Positions 1 through 4,815 of a stretch of 5,111 nucleotides of DNA are shown one piece after another. The notes beneath the pieces are model-generated. The model did not search any database and was not told the DNA's origin. It saw only the letters and a list, made by a program, of their open reading frames with translations. How positions within the stretch are numbered: the first letter of the stretch is position 1; each line of letters begins with the position of its first letter. Origin of the DNA: Chloroflexota bacterium (lineage in GTDB: Bacteria > Chloroflexota > Dehalococcoidia > Lucifugimonadales > Lucifugimonadaceae); NCBI GenBank assembly GCA_016210435.1, contig JACQUF010000257.1:1-5111 (forward strand). The letters run 5' to 3'. The position numbers were made by a program, and so were the translations under genes.

Positions 1-21
1 GGCCAGGACGGGTGGGTGTTC

Positions 22-726
22 ATGTTGAATAACAGACGGTCTCAGCGAGGGATCACAGGTCTCGAAACGGCGATCATCCTGATCGCGTTCGTGCTGGTCG
101 GTTCAGTCTTCGCCTTTACCGTCCTGTCGTCTGGCGTCCATGCCTCCGAGCAGAGCAAGACGCAGATCAGGGCGGGGTTGAGGGACATTCAGAACACGCT
201 GCGCCTGAAGGGGACGACCATCGGGTTCGCCGGCAAGGTGGGCACGAACGATGTCCTCTACAAGGTCATGTTCACGGTCACTGCGGCGCTTCCGAATGAA
301 GGCGTAGATCTCACGCCGCCGTACACTGCGAACGACTCTGGCCTGGACCCCGACGTTTCGACCGGCGCGGCCTACGTAACCGTTATCTCATACCTGGACA
401 GAGACCAGTACTTCGCCGACGTGCCCTGGACGGTCAGGTATGTGGGGTCCAGTAACGGCGACAACGTCCTGGACTCGAACGAGGTAGCCGAGATCTCCGT
501 ATGGCTCCTCGACCGTGACAACTCGAAGACGACGTCTCAGAACGACTCAGTTGCCTACATGAACGGCACGACGGACGGTGGCGGCAACGGCGGGATCACG
601 AGTTCGGGGAAGACCGTCGGCAGGGGCAAGGAATTCACCCTGGAAGTGCGCCCGCCCAAGGGCCAGGTGATCTCGCTCAACAGGACGCTTCCCGACTCTG
701 TTACCACCGTCATGGACCTGCGGTAG
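22..726 (+). CDS. Archaellin (archaeal-type flagellin), complete
   Basis: Structural subunit of an archaellum-like filament, exported across the membrane and assembled after class III signal-peptide cleavage. The 234-residue protein starts with a short basic leader (N-N-R-R-S-Q-R-G10), then I11-T-G-L-E15 and a hydrophobic helix to about residue 35. This is the FlaK/PibD-type processing site with cleavage expected after G10 and the conserved Glu at +5. The rest is a beta-rich outer domain with an N-G-D-N-x-L-D-x-N-E acidic loop (145-154) that could bind a metal, a W-L-L-D-R-D motif (161-166), and the F-T-L-E-V-R-P-P and T-V-M-D-L-R ending typical of archaellins. Four N-x-S/T sequons are present (N104, N174, N181, N220). 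I chose the ATG at 22 over the in-frame GTG at 16 because it leaves an AGGACGG-like ribosome site (5-11) at workable distance. No partner genes (assembly ATPase, platform, peptidase) are in view. Family call is strong; the organism's use of it is inferred. Confidence 0.88.
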   Translation: MLNNRRSQRGITGLETAIILIAFVLVGSVFAFTVLSSGVHASEQSKTQIRAGLRDIQNTLRLKGTTIGFAGKVGTNDVLYKVMFTVTAALPNEGVDLTPPYTANDSGLDPDVSTGAAYVTVISYLDRDQYFADVPWTVRYVGSSNGDNVLDSNEVAEISVWLLDRDNSKTTSQNDSVAYMNGTTDGGGNGGITSSGKTVGRGKEFTLEVRPPKGQVISLNRTLPDSVTTVMDLR

Positions 727-770
727 CCGCTCCCCTTCAGGGAAGATTACTTGAAACTCCCCCCTCCAAA

Positions 771-790
771 CCCCAGCCCTCCTACTGGGG
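771..790. terminator. Stem-loop between convergent genes, possible weak terminator
   Basis: A perfect 6-bp stem, CCCCAG (771-776) with CTGGGG (785-790) and an 8-base loop, lies 45 bases after the archaellin stop codon. No T-run follows on either strand, so it is not a classical intrinsic terminator. It could act as an mRNA 3'-end structure for the archaellin transcript, or it may be a chance pairing in GC-rich sequence. Confidence 0.25.
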
Positions 791-849
791 CGGGGGCCTC
801 GATGCCCGGCGGGATACGGTTCGCGAGGCCCACGCCCTCAGCGCCGTGA

Positions 850-876
850 GTTCGCGAGCGTGCGTTACTCGCGAGC
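850..876. other. 9-bp stem-loop spanning the histidine-kinase stop codon
   Basis: Bases 850-858 (GTTCGCGAG) pair with 868-876 (CTCGCGAGC) as nine consecutive pairs, one of them G-U, around a 9-base loop (859-867). The loop contains the TAA stop of the minus-strand kinase gene. It sits at the meeting point of the convergent archaellin and kinase genes and could stabilise or end either transcript. It lacks a T-run on both sides, so a factor-independent terminator is not supported. The core TCGCGAG occurs a third time at 821-827. Confidence 0.4.
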
Positions 877-2394
877 CGTCCGGTGTGAAGGTGCTGAAGC
901 CGGGGCCAGCGAAGGCCCATCTTGCACAGGCGATCCGGCGCCGTTCGTGGCCGAGGTCGCTGCCCGGTGCGGCGCAAGCGGGATGTCAAGAGGGCTCTGC
1001 TCGAATTTGACGGGCAACCAGACGGTGATACGCGTCCCTTTGCTGAGTTCCGATTTCACATCAAATCGACCGCCGTGCGAGTCCGCGTAGTCGCTGATCG
1101 TCACGAGCCCAAGGCCGGTCGATTTCTTGGGATCGGGCGTAAAGCCCACGCCGTTATCGGCGATCGTGAGCCGCATTTCCTGCGCCTGCGGTTCGTAGTC
1201 CCATTCGATTACGCAATGTGTCGCGTTCGCATGCCTCACGACGTTGCCAAGGGCAAGCTCGGCGATCCGATAAGCGCTCAGGCGCACCCTTTCGGGGATC
1301 CGCGAGGTCCCGGCTGATTCGAGCGCGGCCGCTTCGTCACCGACACGAAGTTCGACGGGGCAGATGTGCTCGTAGGCATCCCGCAGGGACCGCAGTCCGG
1401 GCAACGCACCCATCCGGATAATGCCCGGGTGAAGCCTGTGCGAAAGCTTCCGGATATCTTCCTCGCGAATCCGGTCGACTTCGTCAGAAATCCTGTCGAG
1501 TTCGAGGCGCAACTCAGGGTCGCCTTTGCCCCGCTTCAAGCCGAGGGCGTTCATCTTCATCCAGACCGCATAGAGCTTCGTTTGAACCGAGCCGTGCAGC
1601 TCTTCAGCAATCGCTCGTTTGACCGCCTCGTCAGCCGAGAGCATGCGCTCTCTGGACTCTCGCACTGCGGCGTATTGCTGCCGGAGCGCCTCGTTGGCCG
1701 CCTCCAGCCGCGAGCGCGCCCGGGCCGAGAACCTCGAAATCAGGAAGAAGATGACACCGAGCCCTCCGACGTATACGCCCACAACGCGCCACACCATGCT
1801 GCGGAGCGCAGACAGGCTTTCGCCGACGTCCGAGTGCGTTGCCACAACAGCGAGCGGCCGGCCCGGCTTGTCCGACACAGGAGCGACGTCTTCGATCAGG
1901 CCGTACGTTGTGAGCACAGTCCGCGCGACGGGTTGACCATCCAGGCCAGCAAAGGTCTCGTTCCCGTGCAGCGCCGAGACCGTCTCCCCTCTGCGCGCTG
2001 CGGCGAAAGACGCTCCGTCCTGGTTCGCGCCTGACCGGTTTCGCTCTGTGGAGTAGATCAGCCTGCCCTCGAGTGAGTAGATGTCGATCCCTACCAGGCT
2101 GAGACCAAAGACCGAGCGGCGGATCGCGATGTCGAAATCAGGGCTTAAGGCCAGATCGGCGAACGTTTCACGAACCTGGTCGCGGTCGGATGGCAGGACC
2201 CCGCTTGAGTGGATCAGAAGCGAAACGTGGCCGATATTGCGTGCCTGCTGGCCCTCGACACCCTGGAGGAGGTTCCGCTTTGCGAGGTCGGCGCCGACGA
2301 ACAGCATTCCGACGGCGACCACGCTTGCCCCTGCGACACCGATGATCAAGGGGTGGCGCAGGAAAGACAGCGCACGACGTAATAGAGGATGCAT
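865..2394 (-). CDS. Membrane sensor histidine kinase, NarL/HisKA_3 type
   Basis: Predicted 509-residue sensor kinase that would autophosphorylate on His and pass phosphate to a receiver protein, probably the one encoded at 2918-3418. Domains in order: short cytoplasmic N-terminus, membrane helix about 16-34, extracytoplasmic sensor region about 35-198 (with an I-D-I-Y-S-L-E-G-R-L-I-Y stretch typical of Cache/PAS-like folds), second helix about 201-219, a charged coiled linker about 223-260, HisKA_3 dimerisation domain with E-E-L-H267-G-S-V-Q, an R-K-L-S-H-R-L-H-P motif (315-323), and a HATPase domain with N box near N384, D413-N-G-V-G-F, and G427-L-G-L. The tail after about 466 is Pro/Ala-rich and probably disordered. 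In HisKA_3 proteins the residue after the His is usually Asp; here it is Gly. The ATG at 2394 directly precedes the first helix. A TTG at 2424 with AAGGAG upstream is an alternative start, adding ten residues. The ligand is unknown. Confidence 0.85.
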   Translation of the reverse strand: MHPLLRRALSFLRHPLIIGVAGASVVAVGMLFVGADLAKRNLLQGVEGQQARNIGHVSLLIHSSGVLPSDRDQVRETFADLALSPDFDIAIRRSVFGLSLVGIDIYSLEGRLIYSTERNRSGANQDGASFAAARRGETVSALHGNETFAGLDGQPVARTVLTTYGLIEDVAPVSDKPGRPLAVVATHSDVGESLSALRSMVWRVVGVYVGGLGVIFFLISRFSARARSRLEAANEALRQQYAAVRESRERMLSADEAVKRAIAEELHGSVQTKLYAVWMKMNALGLKRGKGDPELRLELDRISDEVDRIREEDIRKLSHRLHPGIIRMGALPGLRSLRDAYEHICPVELRVGDEAAALESAGTSRIPERVRLSAYRIAELALGNVVRHANATHCVIEWDYEPQAQEMRLTIADNGVGFTPDPKKSTGLGLVTISDYADSHGGRFDVKSELSKGTRITVWLPVKFEQSPLDIPLAPHRAATSATNGAGSPVQDGPSLAPASAPSHRTARE

Positions 2395-2445
2395 CACCCC
2401 GCCTGGGCCTCGGCCGGGCGGCAAGGCTTCCTCTCTCTCCTTAGG

Positions 2446-2463
2446 CCCCGACGATGGTCGGGG
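2446..2463. other. 7-bp stem-loop upstream of the kinase gene
   Basis: CCCCGAC (2446-2452) and GTCGGGG (2457-2463) form a perfect 7-bp stem with a 4-base GATG loop, 51 bases or more upstream of the kinase ATG. It would lie in the 5' leader of the kinase mRNA if transcription comes from the response regulator side. No T-run is next to it on either strand. A purine-rich AAGGAGAGAGAGG stretch on the minus strand lies between it and the kinase start (about 2429-2441). Role unknown. Confidence 0.3.
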
Positions 2464-2592
2464 GAGGAACTCGCCTACCGCAGCGTTCAATGTACCGACC
2501 ACGGATCGGTTGCCGAAAAGGGTGCGCGCGGCGACTTTGTGGGTGTTTTTACGCATTTGTCTATCATCTGGCACTCGGAGGAAGCCATTCGC

Positions 2593-2814
2593 ATGAAGAT
2601 CACGAACGTTCGCCCCGAGGGGATCAGGCGCAACGTGGCGCTGGTCCGGACTCTGCGCGAGGACATCTGCGAGGACTACGACATCATGCTCGACGCGTGG
2701 CAGAGCTGGGACTACCACTACGCCGTGCGGGTATGCCAGGAGTCACAGGGCGTTATCTGGATTCAGGAGTTCCCGGTGAAGTGGAACGTGAGGAATTTGG
2801 ACGACGACCATTGA
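2593..2814 (+). pseudogene. Enolase-superfamily remnant (internally deleted barrel fragment)
   Basis: A 73-codon frame that I read as a decayed member of the mandelate racemase/muconate lactonizing enzyme family. It opens with M-K-I-T-N-V, much like the M-K-I-T-D-V start of the intact gene at 3589, and shares the first 11 bases ATGAAGATCAC with it. It then jumps to sequence typical of the middle of the barrel: R-R-N-V-A-L-V-R-T-L-R-E (12-23), D-I-M-L-D34 and Q-S-W-D (37-40), then W-I-Q-E59. In the family D34 would be the metal ligand at the end of the third barrel strand and E59 the ligand of the fourth; their spacing of 25 is close to the 26 between D181 and E207 in the intact gene. The N-terminal cap, later strands and catalytic His are missing, so it cannot be an active enzyme. 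A GGAGG (2577-2581) is retained 11 bases before the ATG. Expression as a small protein cannot be excluded. Homology is from pattern recognition, not a search. Confidence 0.6.
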
Positions 2815-2909
2815 AGCTAGTTTTCGCTCACGAGACCGAGCGAGTTAGCGACGCATTCGCGCTCGAACATCAAATACGGGGCCGGCGGCTGGAGAAGAAG
2901 GAGGCTTGA
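2802..2909 (+). pseudogene. C-terminal remnant of a GIY-YIG nuclease-like protein
   Basis: In a different frame from the enolase remnant and overlapping its end by about 13 bases, the translation reads R-R-P-L-K-L-V-F-A-H-E, then D-A-F-A-L-E-H-Q-I-R-G, then K-K-E-A followed by a TGA at 2907-2909. This pattern matches the second half of small YhbQ-like GIY-YIG proteins, where the E in the A-x-x-x-E-x-Q-I-K-G helix is the metal-binding Glu and the end usually runs K-K-E-A-L-I. The GIY and YIG strands and the catalytic Arg are absent upstream, so only the tail of the domain remains. One base inserted near the end would restore A-L, suggesting a frameshift as well as a 5' truncation. No start codon or ribosome site belongs to it. 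The call rests on motif recognition only. Confidence 0.55.
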
Positions 2910-2917
2910 AACCTTCC

Positions 2918-3418
2918 TTATGCCGCCATTGCGGGCAGGGTACCCGGCCCGATGCCAAGCACCGAGCGGAGGGCCGCGCCGTTGAGATTCCGCTTGGCGA
3001 TGAACCCGAGCGCTCCAATCTCGCGAACGAGCCGTGGATATTCGCGTTCCGCGGTCATACTCGTGAGCACAACGCTCGCATCTGGAGACTTGCCGAGGAT
3101 CCGGCGCGTAGCCTCGATACCGCTGATATCTCCCATCTGGATGTCCATGATGACCACGTCAGGCTGGATCTGCGGGACCAGGGCTACGGCTTCCGTACCG
3201 CCGTCAGCCTCGGCAACGACGTCGAACTGGCCATCGCTTTCCAGCAGTGCGCGGGCAACCTCTCGGAAGACCGGTTGGTCGTCGACGATCATCACCCGAA
3301 TGGCCGGGTCCGGCGTTTTATAGGCCTCGACTGTCTGCGACGTGAACAACGCTCTGTGTCCCTCGTTCAGCGGCCGTTCGGCAGACCGCAGCGGTTCCAA
3401 CTCCTCGTTTGCGGACAT
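2918..3418 (-). CDS. Single-domain response regulator (receiver only)
   Basis: Predicted 166-residue cytoplasmic phosphoacceptor. A 39-residue N-terminal stretch of low structure precedes a complete CheY-like receiver fold: R-V-M-I-V-D46-D47 acidic pair, phosphoacceptor D92 in V-I-M-D-I-Q-M, T119 in V-L-T-S-M, and K142 in F-I-A-K-R. The I-S-G-I-E-A-T-R-R segment after D92 is typical of NarL/FixJ regulators, which normally carry a LuxR-type DNA-binding domain of about 60 residues after the receiver. Here the protein ends about 24 residues after K142, and I find no such domain in the minus-strand sequence beyond the stop. The likely partner is the kinase at 865-2394, same strand. The ATG at 3418 has no clear ribosome site; later starts would trim only the unstructured leader. 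Output is unknown: a phosphate relay, protein-protein control, or a regulator that lost its DNA-binding part. Confidence 0.82.
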   Translation of the reverse strand: MSANEELEPLRSAERPLNEGHRALFTSQTVEAYKTPDPAIRVMIVDDQPVFREVARALLESDGQFDVVAEADGGTEAVALVPQIQPDVVIMDIQMGDISGIEATRRILGKSPDASVVLTSMTAEREYPRLVREIGALGFIAKRNLNGAALRSVLGIGPGTLPAMAA

Positions 3419-3588
3419 CCCGCAGAATAGGCATTCGCAGGCCGCGCAGGAACGGGGGCCGGCCGCACTCTTGGGGGCGCGGAGACCGCACCGCGCGGTC
3501 CGTGGAATTACCTAGAGCTTTTGCCAAATACAGTTCTAGCTGCGGCAGCGATCGTCAAGCGGAATACGAAACGCGATTGAGGGGAAAG
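3419..3588. promoter_or_regulatory. Divergent intergenic region with inverted repeats
   Basis: This 170-base spacer separates the response regulator (leftward) from the enolase-family gene (rightward), so it should carry start signals for both. Visible inverted repeats are GACCGC/GCGGTC (3484-3489 with 3495-3500), CTAGA/TCTAG (3512-3516 with 3535-3539) and the near-perfect palindrome GCTGCGGCAGC (3539-3549). An AT-richer patch around 3505-3538 is the most promoter-like part, but I cannot assign a convincing -35/-10 pair on either strand. Operator roles are only a possibility. Confidence 0.4.
3579..3584 (+). promoter_or_regulatory. Ribosome binding site of the enolase-family gene
   Basis: GAGGGG lies just ahead of the ATG at 3589, with four bases between. 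It fixes the start: the reading frame stays open upstream to 3409, but that extension covers the divergent promoter region, and the protein beginning M-K-I-T-D-V matches the normal N-terminus of the family. Confidence 0.7.
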
Positions 3589-4710
3589 ATGAAGATCACA
3601 GATGTCAAAACGTTCCTGATGCACGGGGTGAGGCGCAACTGGCTATTCGTGAAGGTGTTGACCGACGAAGGTATTCACGGCTGGGGCGAGGGGACGCTAG
3701 AACTGCATGAGCACGCGGTGGAAGCCGCGGTGCATGCCATCGCTCCACGCGTGTCCGGCCGTGACCCGACACAGATCGAAAAGCTATGGCAGGCTATGTA
3801 CCGGCACGGTTTCTGGCGCGGAGGTCCGGTGATCGGCTCGGCGATCAGCGCGATCGACCAGGCGCTCTGGGACATTACCGGCAAGGCATACGGCCAGCCA
3901 GTCTACAAGCTTCTCGGGGGCGCGGTCCGCGACCGCGTCCGAGCGTACACGCACGCTTCCGACCTACGGGGCGCGCGCGAGCTCGTGGACGAAGGCTTCA
4001 CCGCATTCAAGACCGGCGGATGGGAAGTCGGCAAGAACTCATTCCGTGAAGAGGAAGGGCCGGCTGCGCTCCGCAAGAAGATCGGCGCGATGCGCAAAGA
4101 GCTCGGTCCCGGGATCGACATCATGATCGACAATCACGGACGTGACCGGGCTTCGATCGCGATCAAGAAGCTCGCTGCGGTGGAAGAATTCGGGCTGCTC
4201 TTCTTCGAAGAAGCCACGCCTCCCGATAACCTGGACGCCCTGGCGCAGGTGAGGGCCGCGGGCGTGAAGACCGACCTCGCAACTGGCGAGCGGCTCTACT
4301 TCAGGTGGGGGTTCAAGGATCTCCTCCAGCGAAGGCTCGTGGACGTCATTCAGCCGGACATCTGCCACGCGGGAGGGATTTCTGAACTCCGGCGGATCGC
4401 GACCCACGCCGAGATGGAGTACATCAAGGTTGCGCCGCACAATCCAAACGGCCCGGTCGCCTGCGCGGCCAGTGTCCATCTGTGCGCCGCAATCCCGAAT
4501 TTCCTCATCCTCGAGACGGCTCGTGACATGCCGTGGCACGACAGGGTCCAGAAGGTGCCGCTGGTGATCAAAGACGGGTACTTCGAACTGCCGGCCGCGC
4601 CCGGGCTCGGTATCGATCTCGACGAGAAGGTGATCAAGAGCCGGCCGTTCCAGCCCCACAAGTACGTGGGCTCGTGGGACGAACGGGACGGCGCCGTCGC
4701 TGACGTGTAA
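3589..4710 (+). CDS. Mandelate racemase/muconate lactonizing family dehydratase, GalD-like
   Basis: Predicted 373-residue cytoplasmic Mg-dependent enzyme of the enolase superfamily, probably dehydrating a sugar acid by abstracting the proton next to the carboxylate. The N-terminal cap runs to about 120 (G-W-G-E 31-34; A-I-D-Q-A-L-W-D-I 88-96; L-L-G-G 108-111), followed by the barrel. Metal ligands are D181 in D-N-H-G-R, E207 in F-F-E-E, and E234 in T-G-E-R. H183 corresponds to the general acid and H284 (A-P-H-N-P-N-G-P) to the general base of D-galactonate dehydratase; Q255-P-D, H260-A-G-G and E309 also fit. Spacing of these residues follows E. coli GalD within one residue. Length is normal and no defect is seen. 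The Gfo/Idh/MocA gene 105 bases downstream suggests a shared catabolic route. The N-terminal half is not close enough to assign galactonate itself; the substrate may be another aldonic acid. Confidence 0.88.
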   Translation: MKITDVKTFLMHGVRRNWLFVKVLTDEGIHGWGEGTLELHEHAVEAAVHAIAPRVSGRDPTQIEKLWQAMYRHGFWRGGPVIGSAISAIDQALWDITGKAYGQPVYKLLGGAVRDRVRAYTHASDLRGARELVDEGFTAFKTGGWEVGKNSFREEEGPAALRKKIGAMRKELGPGIDIMIDNHGRDRASIAIKKLAAVEEFGLLFFEEATPPDNLDALAQVRAAGVKTDLATGERLYFRWGFKDLLQRRLVDVIQPDICHAGGISELRRIATHAEMEYIKVAPHNPNGPVACAASVHLCAAIPNFLILETARDMPWHDRVQKVPLVIKDGYFELPAAPGLGIDLDEKVIKSRPFQPHKYVGSWDERDGAVADV

Positions 4711-4712
4711 AC

Positions 4713-4767
4713 GGCCTCTCCCTCGATGGTGTGACATTCTAGCGAATGTGGCGTCAGAGGGGCGGCC
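4713..4767. other. Large imperfect stem-loop between the two metabolic genes
   Basis: Nested arms pair across the spacer: GGCC (4713-4716) with GGCC (4764-4767), TCCCTC (4719-4724) with GAGGGG (4757-4762), GATG (4725-4728) with CGTC (4752-4755), and an apical ACATTC (4734-4739) with GAATGT (4744-4749) around a TAGC loop. It begins two bases after the dehydratase stop. There is no T-run after it on the + strand. It could be a processing or transcript-stability element that sets different levels of the two genes, or a factor-dependent termination site. Pairing was found by eye. Confidence 0.4.
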
Positions 4768-4798
4768 ATACAATAACCGGATTCCGTCGGATGGCATC

Positions 4799-4804
4799 AA
4801 GGAG
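4799..4804 (+). promoter_or_regulatory. Ribosome binding site of the oxidoreductase gene
   Basis: AAGGAG, with 11 bases before the ATG at 4816. The spacing is long but acceptable. It supports 4816 as the start, which also places the dinucleotide-binding fold at the very N-terminus as is normal for the family. Confidence 0.6.
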
Positions 4805-4815
4805 AACATCTTCGA

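Noticed and set aside
747..989. 80-codon minus-strand frame in the convergent spacer
   Set aside because: Mostly overlaps the kinase C-terminal coding region in another frame, with low-complexity Arg/Gly/Pro composition and no ribosome site.
1366..2034. 222-codon open frame on the plus strand
   Set aside because: Antisense to the kinase gene, Arg/Pro-rich, no motifs or ribosome site; the opposite strand has clear kinase boxes.
2537..2567. Possible sigma70-like promoter (TTGTGG, then TATCAT) ahead of the enolase remnant
   Set aside because: The spacer is 19 bases and the -35 match is weak, so it is not strong enough to annotate, though the leader and GGAGG may be leftovers of a real gene start.
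2395..2718. Extended N-terminus of the kinase (frame open to 2718, other ATG at 2556)
   Set aside because: The extra residues have no domain features, cross the enolase-like remnant, and come before the normal start of the first membrane helix.
3409..3588. Upstream extension of the enolase-family frame
   Set aside because: Arg-rich, overlaps the regulator's start region, and the strong GAGGGG plus family-type M-K-I-T start favours 3589.
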